Source: Hydrogenovibrio sp. 3SP14C1
Lineage (GTDB): Bacteria > Pseudomonadota > Gammaproteobacteria > Thiomicrospirales > Thiomicrospiraceae
Direction of reading: 5' to 3'
Assembly: GCF_029625905.1 (NCBI RefSeq)
Contig: NZ_JARTLM010000010.1
Location: 62,001 to 126,000, forward strand
Length of the DNA stretch: 64,000 nt
Part shown: one piece after another, positions 18,081-27,689 of the stretch
Layout of the letters: the number at the start of each line of letters is the position of its first letter
How positions within the stretch are numbered: the first letter of the stretch is position 1
Notes under the pieces: model-generated
What the model was told of the DNA's origin: nothing
What the model saw: only the letters and a program-made list of their open reading frames with translations
Database searches by the model: none
Position numbers and translations under genes: made by a program

Positions 18081-20114
18081 ATGAAAATGACAAATACTCA
18101 AGTTTTCTGGCGAGATGTTCCTATGAGGCAAGTTTTCTGGGACTCATTACATCGTTTTATGCCCAACCGTTTGATTAACCAACCCATTATTTTCCTGGTT
18201 GGTATTGGGATGACTCTGAGTTTTATGACAACACTCTACTATGCTGCGCTAGGACAAGCATGGGGGTACAGTTTATCGATCAGTCTTACACTGTTAGTAA
18301 CGGTTTGGCTATCCAATTTTTCCATTGCACTGGCCAAAACGAGGGGGCGTGTTGTCGCAAGCCGCCTCATCCAAAAGGAACAAAAGAGAATCGCTAAACT
18401 TTGGCATTCGCAAGGTGAAACCACTGCCGTGCCGGTGACACAATTAAAGCGAGGGGATAAAATTTACGTTGAAGCCAACGATATTATTCCACTGGATGGT
18501 GAAATTGTCGAAGGGATGGCGACATTGAATGAATCCGCGGTGACAGGCGAATCGGCTCCGGTTTTACGCCAAGCGGATAGTGAGACGAGCAGTGTAACAG
18601 CCGGTTCAAAAGTCTTGTCTGATTGGCTAATCATTAAGGTGACGCATCCCGTGGGCACCAGCGTATTGGATAACCTGATGGAATTGGTTGAAAATAAACC
18701 ACGGCAAAAAACACCGAATGAAATGGCCTTGTCCATTTTGTTAAATGCAGTTACCTTGGTTACCTTGGTGGTGGTATTGGGGATGATTCCGGCCAGCCAG
18801 TATTTAGGGTTAGAGCTTTCGCCCCCCATTTTGATCGCGCTGTTAGTGTGTTTGATTCCAACCACGATTGGCGGTTTACTGCCGGCGATTGGTATTTCCG
18901 GCATGGATCGAGCGTTAAAAAATCGTTATCTTGCCAAATCGGGAGATGCCGTTGAAATGGCGGGTAGCATTGATATTTTATTGTTGGATAAGACCGGAAC
19001 CATTACCACAGGCGAACGCCGGGCCAATGAATTGTTTGAAGTTGGGCACATGCCTAAACAAACCTTTTATCAAGCGGCCTATAACTGTTCATTACAGGAT
19101 GAAACGATTGAGGGGCAATCCATTATCGAGCTGATCACGCCGTTAAACACTGACATGGGTGAGCCGAATGTAAAGCGAGTAATAGAGTTTTCTGCCGAAA
19201 CACGTCTTTCGGGTGTGGATCTGGAGGATGGAACTCGTTTACGTAAAGGGGCGGTTCAGTCTGTCATTCAATGGCTCAAAAGTCAGAATAAATTTTTGTC
19301 TCCTGAGCTTGAGGCTCAAGTCGAAGGCTTAGTCGAAAAATTAGCACGTAAAGGACGCACGCCCATTGCCGTGGCTAACCAGGATCAATTACTCGGCATT
19401 ATTTCATTAAAAGATGTCATCAAACCCGACATTAAACTCCAAGTGGCACGCATGCGTATTTTAGGCATTCAAACCATTATGATTACGGGCGACAACCCAT
19501 TAACCACTGCAACAATTGCCGCGGACGCTGGGGTGGATGATTTTATTGCGGAAGCCACCCCGGAGAAAAAACTCGATTATATTCTGGCTCAACAACAAAA
19601 AGGTTATCGCGTGGCCATGGTGGGTGACGGGATTAACGATGCGCCCGCCTTAGCACAAGCGGATCTAGGCATCGTGATGAATACCGGTGATGCGGGTTCT
19701 CGTAAAGCGGGTAATATTGTGGATCTTGAATCGAATCCGGCTAAGTTACCGAAACTGGTCAAAATCGGAAAGCAGCTACTCATTACCCGAGGCGCCTTAA
19801 CGACTTTTTCATTCAGTAGTGATGTGGCCAAATATTTTGTCCTTTTGCCCGCTTTATTCAGTGCCAGTTTGCCTGCCATAGCGGAGTTAAATTTTTTACA
19901 GCTGTCCAGTGCCGAAAATATCGTTCTGTCCGCACTTATTGCTAACGCCATGATTATTTTAATCATGATTCCGGTTGCCATGCATGGCGTGCGTTTTCAT
20001 GCATTTAATACCCATTTATTAATGAGTAAAAACCTGTTTATTTTTGGCGTTGGTGGTTTTATTTTGCCCTTTATTTTAATCAAATTGATTGATCTAGCGC
20101 TGATCAGCTTTTAG
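18081..20114 (+). CDS. kdpB: K+-transporting P-type ATPase subunit B
   Basis: KdpB is the catalytic P-type ATPase subunit. The phosphorylation motif DKTGTITTG is near residue 303, with the TGES actuator motif near residue 154. VGDGINDAPALAQADLG lies near residue 514, the hinge that coordinates magnesium. The length (677 aa) is normal. It starts 21 bases after kdpA and is followed by kdpC after 10 bases. The start ATG has AGGAATAC upstream; a second ATG two codons on is also possible. Confidence 0.97.
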   Translation: MKMTNTQVFWRDVPMRQVFWDSLHRFMPNRLINQPIIFLVGIGMTLSFMTTLYYAALGQAWGYSLSISLTLLVTVWLSNFSIALAKTRGRVVASRLIQKEQKRIAKLWHSQGETTAVPVTQLKRGDKIYVEANDIIPLDGEIVEGMATLNESAVTGESAPVLRQADSETSSVTAGSKVLSDWLIIKVTHPVGTSVLDNLMELVENKPRQKTPNEMALSILLNAVTLVTLVVVLGMIPASQYLGLELSPPILIALLVCLIPTTIGGLLPAIGISGMDRALKNRYLAKSGDAVEMAGSIDILLLDKTGTITTGERRANELFEVGHMPKQTFYQAAYNCSLQDETIEGQSIIELITPLNTDMGEPNVKRVIEFSAETRLSGVDLEDGTRLRKGAVQSVIQWLKSQNKFLSPELEAQVEGLVEKLARKGRTPIAVANQDQLLGIISLKDVIKPDIKLQVARMRILGIQTIMITGDNPLTTATIAADAGVDDFIAEATPEKKLDYILAQQQKGYRVAMVGDGINDAPALAQADLGIVMNTGDAGSRKAGNIVDLESNPAKLPKLVKIGKQLLITRGALTTFSFSSDVAKYFVLLPALFSASLPAIAELNFLQLSSAENIVLSALIANAMIILIMIPVAMHGVRFHAFNTHLLMSKNLFIFGVGGFILPFILIKLIDLALISF

Positions 20115-20124
20115 GAGATTTAAA

Positions 20125-20727
20125 ATGCAACAGATGACTTATGAATCAAAAACAGAGACCTACGTCAAACCCTTCCAAGGCGTCTTGGTTATAATGGCGT
20201 TGTGCGGCCTACTCTACCCAGGCATAGCGGTTTTACTGAATCAAACGTTGTTTCCGAGCCAAGCAACCGGCAGTTTAATTTACGTTGGTGGCAAAGCGGT
20301 TGGCTCAAAACCTGTGGGACAACACTTCAGTTCACCCGCGTATTTTCATTCCAGACCCTCGGCGGCTGACTATCAGCCGTTTAACTTGGGCGGTAGTAAT
20401 TTGGCTCCGTCAAACCCTGAGTTGCAGGCATTGGTGGCGGAACGAGCCAAGGCTCTTCTAGACCAGACCACTGCGCAAAAAGGGGAAATACCCGTTGACA
20501 TGTTAACCGCATCCGGTTCCGGGCTTGATCCGCATATCTCGCCTTTGGCGGCAGAAATACAAATTTCGCGGGTGGCGACATCGCGCAACTTGACGAAAGC
20601 CGTCGTGCAGGAACTGGTTGGACAATACACTCAACAGCCGCTTTTTAATGTATTAGGCCAGCCTCGTGTCCATGTGCTGGCGTTAAATATGGCACTTGAC
20701 ACCTTAAGTGAACAGGTTCAACCATGA
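20125..20727 (+). CDS. kdpC: K+-transporting ATPase subunit C
   Basis: KdpC is the single-span accessory subunit of the Kdp pump and helps bind ATP and K+. The 200-residue protein has one N-terminal membrane helix (VLVIMALCGLLYPGIAVLL). The periplasmic part carries the family blocks FSSPAYFHSRPSAADY and SGSGLDPHISPLAA. AGGAGATTT precedes the start. Its stop overlaps the kdpD start (ATGA), so translation is coupled. Confidence 0.96.
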   Translation: MQQMTYESKTETYVKPFQGVLVIMALCGLLYPGIAVLLNQTLFPSQATGSLIYVGGKAVGSKPVGQHFSSPAYFHSRPSAADYQPFNLGGSNLAPSNPELQALVAERAKALLDQTTAQKGEIPVDMLTASGSGLDPHISPLAAEIQISRVATSRNLTKAVVQELVGQYTQQPLFNVLGQPRVHVLALNMALDTLSEQVQP

Positions 20728-23351
20728 CCCCGTCTACAAACAATCTTGCCTTAAATCAGAAAGATTTTAAACAAGGTAAGCTGCGTATTTTTTTGGGTGC
20801 AGCGCCAGGCGTTGGGAAAACGTACTCCATGCTGCAAGCGGCCCATGAGGCGCAAGAAAAAAACCGAGATATTGTTATTGGGGTGGTCGAAGCGCATGGG
20901 CGAGAAGATACTTTGGCAATGTCAGAGGGGTTGCCAAGGATTTCATTGCAGACGTTAAAACATGATGGGCATGCGTTTAAAGAGTTTGATCTTCATGCCG
21001 CCATTGAGCGCCATCCTGGCATTATTTTGGTTGATGAGTTGGCACATAGAAATCGTCCAGGTGCATTGCATCCACGCCGCTATCAAGACATTGAGGATTT
21101 ATTGTCTCGTGGGATTGATGTTTGGACCACGCTCAATATTCAACACGTTGAAAGCTTAAGAGACGATGTCGAAACGATTACTGGGGTCAAGATGTATGAA
21201 ACCGTCCCAGATACCTTGCTAGATCTTGCAGATGAAATTGTGTTGGTTGATCTATACCCTCAAACCTTAATTGACCGATTAAAAGAAGGGAAGGTCTATG
21301 AAGAGGAGCAGGCACAAAAAGCATTAGCCGGCTTTTTCTCGCTCAATAATCTAACCGCATTAAGAGATTTAGCGGTCAATCTTGTGGCCGATAGAGCTGA
21401 TCAGGAAGTCCGAAAAACACTGGGCGATACGAGCCTACAAACCAAAGCAACACGCGTGAACATTTTAGTCGCCATTGACGGTGAGCCTAGCAGTGAATCT
21501 TTAATAAGAGCCGTGCGAAGAATTGCCGAACGCCGTCAAGTGCCCTGGACCGTGCTTCATGTTGAAACGGGAAGAGGTCACGAAGAAAAGACGCGTTATA
21601 TTGAACATTGTTTTCGTTTGGCTGAACGCTTGGGTGGAAAGACTCGCTTATTATTTGGTGACAGCATTGTTGATGAAGTTTTAAACTATTGTCGAAAAAC
21701 CCAAGTTAGAACGCTTGTTTTGGGACGGCATCCAAAATTGTTATGGCGTTGGTCAAAAATGGGGGGGCGATTGTTGCGCGAGGCGCCGGATATTGATTTA
21801 ACCTTTATTGCAACAGAAAAAAAACTAAGGCCCTGGATACCCTACAAAAGCAAGGTTAAAAAACGAGATATTGCTTATGCGAGCTTAGGGGTCGCTTTCG
21901 CGGCAATCCTCTCATTTTTTATTTCCGGCTGGTTGCCCTTGGCGAATTTATCGTTGATTTTTTTAGGTGCCGTATTATGGGTAGCGATTAAAACCGGCTT
22001 GAAGCCAGCCCTTTTTGCGGCAGTATTTTCGACGTTGGTTTATAACTTTTTTTTCACCGAGCCGCGGTATACGTTTAATATCATTCATGCCGAAGAGTTT
22101 TTAACCGTCATGTTTTTCTTTTTGATGGCCTTGATTGGTGGTCAGTTGGCAGCGAAACTCCGGTACCAGTTGATTGGTTTAAGCTTGGCAACAGAACAAA
22201 CGCAAAAACTGTTGTCATTTAACCGAGCTTTGGCTGCAACCAGCGATGAACAGAGCTTGCAGACGGATACCGTGAAAAAAATTTCGCGTTTACTCAATAT
22301 GCGCGTTGTTTGGCTGGGTAGCCGGGAAAGAGACGGCGAAATCAAAATTTTGGCTGACAGTGCAAAACAGGCTTCGCCCACCATTGACTCAAGGCTTTGG
22401 GCAGCGGCTTCATGGTCTAGACAACATAAACGAATCAGTGGGAGCGGCACTGAAACCTTATCGGCGCTTAATTGGCAGTGTCTGCCAGTTATAATTAATA
22501 ATGAAGTTGAAGCAATCCTAGCAATTGAATTATCACCAGGCCTGATGATGGATGCAGGCTTGACGAGCATGCTCGAAACCTTGGCCCATCACACCGGACA
22601 AGCTTTACAAAGAGTGAAACTGTCTCAAGCGCTGACTCAATCACAAATGTCAGAGGAAACAGAACGGTTGCGTTCGGCATTATTATCTTCCATCTCACAT
22701 GATTTACGCACCCCCCTCTCTTCAATTATCGGCGCGGCCAGCAGTTTAAAAACGCTCGAAAATCAGTTAAACCAAGAGGATAAAGCAGCGTTATACGATT
22801 CAATATACAATGAGGGTGAGCGATTGAATCGTTATATCCAGAACCTGCTGGATATGACGCGGCTGGAACACGGTGGCTTGAACCTGCAAAAGCAATGGAC
22901 ATCTTTTAATGAAATTGTTTATGCTAGCTTAAAACAGACGAACCATTTTTTAGCACGTGAGCGAATCGATCTTCAGCTTCCCGACCCCTCACCTTCAGTC
23001 TATGTTCAACCCACGTTGATAGAACAAGTCTTGGTGAATCTTTTAGAAAATGCCGCTAAGTTTTCGCCGCCGGATTCGAAGATAGATTTAAAGGTTAGCT
23101 TGTGTGGTCAGTTACTTGAAATTTTAGTTTCCGATCAAGGTACCGGTATTCCTGATCAAGACAAACAACGGGTTTTTAACATGTTTTATACCGGACAAGG
23201 CAGTGATCGCAGTGCGTACGGAAGCGGGCTAGGGCTTGCCATATGTCATGGAATGATCAAAGCCCATGGCGGAACCATTCAAATCCAAGATAATGTTCAT
23301 GGCGGAACCAGTGTACTGATTCGATTGCCGATTAAAGAAGAAGCAGAATAA
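20724..23351 (+). CDS. kdpD: Sensor histidine kinase of the Kdp system
   Basis: KdpD senses low K+ or osmotic stress and phosphorylates KdpE. The 875-residue protein is full length. It has an N-terminal KdpD domain with Walker A GAAPGVGKT near residue 25, and a universal-stress-like domain near 245-370. Four membrane helices follow near 390-485, then a GAF-like region. The histidine kinase has its H-box in SSISHDLRTPLSS near residue 658, the N-box in LLENAAKFSPP, and the G-boxes DQGTGIP and GSGLGLAI. It overlaps kdpC by four bases. Confidence 0.96.
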   Translation: MTPSTNNLALNQKDFKQGKLRIFLGAAPGVGKTYSMLQAAHEAQEKNRDIVIGVVEAHGREDTLAMSEGLPRISLQTLKHDGHAFKEFDLHAAIERHPGIILVDELAHRNRPGALHPRRYQDIEDLLSRGIDVWTTLNIQHVESLRDDVETITGVKMYETVPDTLLDLADEIVLVDLYPQTLIDRLKEGKVYEEEQAQKALAGFFSLNNLTALRDLAVNLVADRADQEVRKTLGDTSLQTKATRVNILVAIDGEPSSESLIRAVRRIAERRQVPWTVLHVETGRGHEEKTRYIEHCFRLAERLGGKTRLLFGDSIVDEVLNYCRKTQVRTLVLGRHPKLLWRWSKMGGRLLREAPDIDLTFIATEKKLRPWIPYKSKVKKRDIAYASLGVAFAAILSFFISGWLPLANLSLIFLGAVLWVAIKTGLKPALFAAVFSTLVYNFFFTEPRYTFNIIHAEEFLTVMFFFLMALIGGQLAAKLRYQLIGLSLATEQTQKLLSFNRALAATSDEQSLQTDTVKKISRLLNMRVVWLGSRERDGEIKILADSAKQASPTIDSRLWAAASWSRQHKRISGSGTETLSALNWQCLPVIINNEVEAILAIELSPGLMMDAGLTSMLETLAHHTGQALQRVKLSQALTQSQMSEETERLRSALLSSISHDLRTPLSSIIGAASSLKTLENQLNQEDKAALYDSIYNEGERLNRYIQNLLDMTRLEHGGLNLQKQWTSFNEIVYASLKQTNHFLARERIDLQLPDPSPSVYVQPTLIEQVLVNLLENAAKFSPPDSKIDLKVSLCGQLLEILVSDQGTGIPDQDKQRVFNMFYTGQGSDRSAYGSGLGLAICHGMIKAHGGTIQIQDNVHGGTSVLIRLPIKEEAE

Positions 23352-23354
23352 ATT

Positions 23355-24041
23355 TTGAAAACCAAGATACTCATTATTGATGATGAAAAGCAGATAAGAC
23401 TTTTTTTGCGGGTGAGTTTAAAGGCTCAAGGTTATGATGTGCTCGAAGCCGAGACCGGACAAAAAGGAATTGAGTCTGTTGTGATGAACCAGCCTGATTT
23501 GATGGTATTGGATCTGGGTTTAAACGATTTAGATGGAAAAGAGGTGATTTCACAAATCCGTCAATTCTCAAATATCCCGATCATTGTGTTGTCCGTTCGG
23601 GATAGTGAGCAAGAAAAAGTGAACTGCCTTGATTTAGGCGCGCAAGATTATATGACGAAACCCTTCGGGGTTCAGGAATTTTTGGCAAGAGTTCGAAACC
23701 TATTACGATTGCACCCAGGTAAAGAGTCTTTAGGTGATTCCGAATTAACGGTCGGGTCAATTCGATTAGATATCCTTTCACATCAGGTTTATCTCAAAGA
23801 CCAACGGCTCAAATTAACTCGAAAAGAATATCTTGTGCTCAAAACGTTGATGGAGCACCCTGGACAAGTAGTTACAAAAACTTACTTACTCAGAAGACAT
23901 TGGGGAGATTCACACACTGAAGACACTCATTATTTGAGAGTTGTAATTGGTCGCCTTAGACAAAAAATCCAGACAAAAGGTAATCATGTCATTGAAACGG
24001 AACCTAGTGTTGGTTACCGGATTATTGACTCATATAGTTGA
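23355..24041 (+). CDS. kdpE: Response regulator of the Kdp system
   Basis: KdpE is an OmpR-family transcription factor that switches on the kdp operon. The receiver domain (residues 1-115) has the acidic pair in IIDDEK, the phosphorylated aspartate in MVLDLGLND, and the lysine in TKPFG. A winged-helix DNA-binding domain follows, ending with YLRVVIGRLRQKI and GYRI. The frame begins with a TTG three bases after the kdpD stop; no ATG is in reach, so TTG is probably the real start. The next gene is 475 bp away. Confidence 0.94.
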   Translation: MKTKILIIDDEKQIRLFLRVSLKAQGYDVLEAETGQKGIESVVMNQPDLMVLDLGLNDLDGKEVISQIRQFSNIPIIVLSVRDSEQEKVNCLDLGAQDYMTKPFGVQEFLARVRNLLRLHPGKESLGDSELTVGSIRLDILSHQVYLKDQRLKLTRKEYLVLKTLMEHPGQVVTKTYLLRRHWGDSHTEDTHYLRVVIGRLRQKIQTKGNHVIETEPSVGYRIIDSYS

Positions 24042-24453
24042 GTGTGCATTACCGTTCTAATTGAAATACTTTTATAGAACCTACCATTACTCGGTCATAT
24101 ATTCTTAGTCAACTTATTCAAAGTTGATTCGCATACACTTGGCGGCCATTACCCTAATAGGTTGTCGGCCTATAAAAAAATCGTTATTTGACATAACATA
24201 CTGAAATTAAAGGAATGGTTCTTAGAGAATCACAGCTTATTTTTTCCTGAAGCATTTCCGTTGACTGACAGCAATAATTATTTTTATGCCTTGAAAAAAT
24301 TTCTACAAATCGATTTTATAGACAGGCAAACATAATCAAATAAACTAAAACTCAATTATTCTTTAATAACAATTACTTATTAATAAGAACATTATTGATT
24401 CATTTTTTTTATATTCCATAAAATTTTTCTATAGCCTACCAAAAAACCTCTTT
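24042..24453. other. Gene-free AT-rich region after kdpE
   Basis: No ORF of coding character, tRNA or strong terminator was seen. A short imperfect hairpin (ATAGG/CCTAT near 24159-24175) is followed by A residues on the plus strand, so it is not a plus-strand terminator. The last 150 bases are very AT-rich and lead into the promoter of the next gene. Confidence 0.5.
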
Positions 24454-24481
24454 TTGACTATGTTTTTTCTATGTTTAAAAT
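24454..24481 (+). promoter_or_regulatory. Sigma-70-like promoter of the YeeE/YedE pair
   Basis: TTGACT (24454-24459) and TAAAAT (24476-24481) are separated by 16 bp, with AT-rich upstream sequence. The predicted start of transcription is about 30 bases before the ATG at 24518. Confidence 0.6.
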
Positions 24482-24517
24482 TACTCTTAATTAAACAATT
24501 TTATTCTAGGATAAGTG

Positions 24518-25006
24518 ATGGAAGTTGTCGTTTGGAGCGCTTGGATTGCTGGAATTGCGATGGGATTATTCGTGATTTTCCATTTCTGGTTAATGGGAAA
24601 ACCCGCAGGATGTTCAACAGGGTATGGAAACTTTTGCGGCATGATGTTCAAACGAGTCGAATATTTTCGTACCGGCGAATATAAAAACATTAATAATTCG
24701 CGCCTTTGGTTTTTATTAGGCATACCGATTGGAGGACTCATTAGCGCGCTTGGATCACCTGAACCATGGCACTTTAGCTTTGATATGGGCATGTATAACG
24801 ACATTCTGCCTCAGACATTGGCTGGCAAGGCAATATGGCTCATTTTTGGTGGCGCTTTACTTGGTTTTGGCGCTCGCTTAGCTGGCGCCTGCACTACAGG
24901 CCATGCTTTAGTCGGTGGTGCAATGATGAACCCACCAAGCTTGTTAGCAGGGGCAATCTTCTTTATGAGCGCCTTTTTAACCACTCACTTATTATTTGGC
25001 ACCTAA
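24518..25006 (+). CDS. YeeE/YedE-family sulfur-transport protein, first half
   Basis: YeeE/YedE (TsuA) proteins import thiosulfate or related sulfur compounds through an inner-membrane pore lined by conserved cysteines. This 162-residue protein carries one half of the usual fold. It has four to five hydrophobic segments, a GKPAGCSTGYGNFCG motif near residues 27-41 and the GACTTGHALVGG motif near residue 126. The ATG at 24518 is six bases from AGGA; a GTG one codon upstream is less likely. The second half is encoded 12 bases downstream. Single-chain TsuA is about 350 residues, so this is a two-gene version. Confidence 0.8.
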   Translation: MEVVVWSAWIAGIAMGLFVIFHFWLMGKPAGCSTGYGNFCGMMFKRVEYFRTGEYKNINNSRLWFLLGIPIGGLISALGSPEPWHFSFDMGMYNDILPQTLAGKAIWLIFGGALLGFGARLAGACTTGHALVGGAMMNPPSLLAGAIFFMSAFLTTHLLFGT

Positions 25007-25018
25007 AGGACTCTCAAA

Positions 25019-25525
25019 ATGCATAAACTACCGATTATTAAAAGCATTCGGCTTTATCTTGTTTCTTTTAGCTTTGTGTATCGAAATAACTTTTTCGGTT
25101 TGTTAATGGGAATTGCGTTTGGTTTCTTTATGAGTCATGCTGGCGCAACGACCTATGATTATCATGCCAAAATGTTTTTATTTCAGGACTTCCAACTTTT
25201 GATTGTCATTGCGATGGCAGTTGTCATTGCAATGATTGGTGTCACTCTCATGAAGAAGTTTCATGTCACTGCCATTGCGACGGGCGCAGAAGTCGATTTC
25301 GTTAAAAAACCCTATCAAAAAGGATTGATTGCAGGAGCGATGTTATTTGGGATTGGTTGGGGGATGACCGCTTCTTGTCCGGGAACCATTCCGGCCATGA
25401 TTGGGGAAGGTAAAATAGCAGGTATCTTTGCATTGGTCGGACTCCTAATTGGTACCATGGCTTATGGCATCTTACAAAGCTATATCCGTCTCGAAAAAGC
25501 ACAAAAAAACACTTCAGAGTCTTAA
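25019..25525 (+). CDS. YeeE/YedE-family sulfur-transport protein, second half
   Basis: This 168-residue membrane protein pairs with the preceding gene. It has the matching half-repeat motif GWGMTASCPGTIPAMIGEG near residues 117-135, with the pore cysteine in SCPGT, and about four membrane helices. Its N-terminal part has no counterpart cysteine motif. Together the two should rebuild one pseudo-symmetric transporter. The supplied sulfur could enter cytoplasmic sulfur pools in this sulfur oxidiser. No TsuB/TusA-type partner gene is adjacent. Confidence 0.8.
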   Translation: MHKLPIIKSIRLYLVSFSFVYRNNFFGLLMGIAFGFFMSHAGATTYDYHAKMFLFQDFQLLIVIAMAVVIAMIGVTLMKKFHVTAIATGAEVDFVKKPYQKGLIAGAMLFGIGWGMTASCPGTIPAMIGEGKIAGIFALVGLLIGTMAYGILQSYIRLEKAQKNTSES

Positions 25526-25553
25526 AAATCCTTCTTAAACGCTTAAGTGTAAA

Positions 25554-25582
25554 AGCCGGTGATCTAAAAAAACTCACTGGCT
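25554..25582 (+). terminator. Possible terminator after the YeeE/YedE pair
   Basis: AGCCGGTGA pairs with TCACTGGCT (one G-T pair) around an A-rich loop, about 30 bases after the stop codon. The following tract (AAAAATCTTTCTT) is a poor U-run. Confidence 0.4.
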
Positions 25583-25692
25583 AAAAATCTTTCTTCCGCT
25601 CAATGCGGGGCTTACCTTCACTTTTTCCACTAAATTCTGCAATAAATCGTAATCATTTCATCAGATTACACAAACTTCTATTGTCATTCCAG

Positions 25693-25698
25693 TATAAT
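25693..25698 (+). promoter_or_regulatory. Candidate -10 box of typA
   Basis: A consensus TATAAT lies at 25693-25698, 32 bases before the typA ATG at 25730. A good -35 at the proper distance is not evident. Confidence 0.45.
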
Positions 25699-25729
25699 AC
25701 GTTTTTTTGAAAAATTGAGAGTCCCCTGC

Positions 25730-27553
25730 ATGAACACAGATCATATTCGCAACATTGCCATTATTGCGCACGTTGACCATGGTAAAACGACCCTGGTTGA
25801 CCAACTTCTAAGACAATCTGGCACCTTTGACGATACCCGTAAAGATATGGGGGATCGCATGATGGACTCCAATGATTTAGAAAAAGAGCGTGGTATCACA
25901 ATCCTGTCTAAAAACACGGCCGTTAAATGGAACGATTTCCGTATCAATATCGTGGATACCCCGGGCCATGCCGATTTCGGTGGTGAAGTTGAACGCATCT
26001 TATCGATGGTAGATTCGGTATTACTTTTAGTCGACTCGGTTGAAGGTCCTATGCCGCAAACCCGTTTCGTAACTGAAAAAGCCTTAAAACAAGGTCTGAA
26101 GCCGATTGTTGTCATCAACAAAATTGACCGACCTGGCGCACGCCCTGACTGGGTATTAGATCAAACTTTTGATTTATTTGACCGTCTAGGCGCAACAGAT
26201 GAACAAATGGACTTTGATGTCATTTATGCATCGGGTCTTAACGGGTTTGCTGGATTGGAAGAAGATGTTCGTGAAGGCGACATGACTCCTGTATTCAAAA
26301 TCATCACTGAAAACGTTCCTGCGCCAAATGTTGATTTAGGCGGACCATTCCAGTTGCAGTGTATCTCTTTGGATTATGATAAATATAAAGGGGTCATCGG
26401 AACAGGGCGTATTAAACGCGGTGCTGTTCAAACAGGGATGCCTATCGTTATCGTCGATGCCCAGGGCAAAGAACGTAAAGGTAAAATGGGTGAACTATTT
26501 GGTTACCACGGTCTAGAGCGAATCAGTGTTGAAGAAGCACACGCGGGTGACATCGTTGCCTTTACTGGGCTAGATCCTTTGAACATTTCAGATACGTTAT
26601 GTGATCCGAACCACCCTGAAGCTTTACCGGCGTTGACGGTTGATGAACCAACTGTGAGCATGACTTTCCAAGTAAACGACTCTCCTTTCGTTGGTCAGGA
26701 CGGTAAGTTATTAACGTCACGTCAAATCCGTGAGCGTCTAGACAAAGAATTATTAACAAACGTTGCTCTGCGTGTTGAAGAAACAGAAGATGCGAACAAG
26801 TTCCGTGTATCAGGTCGTGGAGAACTGCATTTATCCGTATTGATTGAAACAATGCGTCGTGAAGGCTTCGAGATGGGGATTTCGCGTCCGGAAGTTATCT
26901 TCAGAGAAATCGATGGTGAAACGCAAGAACCTTATGAAAACCTAACGGTTGATGTTCCTGAAGATGCACAAGGCTCTATCATGGAAAAACTGGGTGAGCG
27001 TAAAGCTGAAATGCAAGACATGGTGCCAGATGGGCATGGTCGTGTGCGTATCGACTTTATCATCCCTTCTCGTGGTTTGATCGGTTTCCGTACTGAGTTT
27101 ATGACAGCAACACAAGGGAATGGCTTGATCTTCTCGAGCTTCTCTCATTATGGTCCAAAATTCTCTGGCACACTAGGTGAGCGTAATAACGGTGTATTGA
27201 TCTCAATTGGTCAAGGTAAAGCATTGGCGTTTGCTCTGTTTAACTTACAAGATCGTGGTCGTTTATACCTTGGTCACGGGGAAGAAGTATATGAAGGGAT
27301 GATTATCGGGCTACACAGTCGTGCGAATGATTTAACCGTTAACCCTTTAAAAGGGAAACAGTTAACGAATATGCGTGCCTCAGGGACGGATGAAGCCTTA
27401 ACTCTGACACCACCGATCATTTTCTCGCTAGAACAAGCGCTTGAATTTATCGATGATGATGAATTGGTTGAAGTCACACCGCATCACGTTCGTATTCGTA
27501 AAAAACTATTAACAGAAAACGAGCGTAAAAAAGCTGGACGCAGCAAATTATAA
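25730..27553 (+). CDS. typA: Translational GTPase TypA/BipA
   Basis: BipA is a ribosome-binding GTPase of the EF-G family needed for 50S assembly and stress or cold growth. The 607-residue protein has G1 AHVDHGKTT near residue 15, the switch motif RGITI, G3 DTPGHADF, and G4 NKID. EF-G-like domains II, III and V and the unique C-terminal domain follow. I use the ATG at 25730; an upstream in-frame TTG would add five residues. It stands alone and ends in a strong terminator built around a CCAGGCCTGG palindrome. Confidence 0.97.
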   Translation: MNTDHIRNIAIIAHVDHGKTTLVDQLLRQSGTFDDTRKDMGDRMMDSNDLEKERGITILSKNTAVKWNDFRINIVDTPGHADFGGEVERILSMVDSVLLLVDSVEGPMPQTRFVTEKALKQGLKPIVVINKIDRPGARPDWVLDQTFDLFDRLGATDEQMDFDVIYASGLNGFAGLEEDVREGDMTPVFKIITENVPAPNVDLGGPFQLQCISLDYDKYKGVIGTGRIKRGAVQTGMPIVIVDAQGKERKGKMGELFGYHGLERISVEEAHAGDIVAFTGLDPLNISDTLCDPNHPEALPALTVDEPTVSMTFQVNDSPFVGQDGKLLTSRQIRERLDKELLTNVALRVEETEDANKFRVSGRGELHLSVLIETMRREGFEMGISRPEVIFREIDGETQEPYENLTVDVPEDAQGSIMEKLGERKAEMQDMVPDGHGRVRIDFIIPSRGLIGFRTEFMTATQGNGLIFSSFSHYGPKFSGTLGERNNGVLISIGQGKALAFALFNLQDRGRLYLGHGEEVYEGMIIGLHSRANDLTVNPLKGKQLTNMRASGTDEALTLTPPIIFSLEQALEFIDDDELVEVTPHHVRIRKKLLTENERKKAGRSKL

Positions 27554-27580
27554 GTTAGACTCATAGTCAGTTTAACTCCT

Positions 27581-27628
27581 AAGCCCCTAAAAATAGCCAG
27601 GCCTGGTCATTTTTAGGGGCTTTTTTCG
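27581..27628 (+). terminator. Strong terminator of typA enclosing palindrome copy 4
   Basis: AAGCCCCTAAAAAT (27581-27594) pairs perfectly with ATTTTTAGGGGCTT (27609-27622). T residues follow. The 14-base loop holds an exact CCAGGCCTGG at 27597-27606, which can itself fold, so the hairpin is stacked on a second palindrome. Confidence 0.9.
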
Positions 27629-27689
27629 TTTAAGGCCTATCCAAAAGATTATTTTTGGCGTTCTGTTCTCTTTCGGCTAAAATTGAACT

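Noticed and set aside
24110..24190. Terminator after kdpE
   Set aside because: The stem is short and imperfect and is followed by A, not T, on the plus strand.
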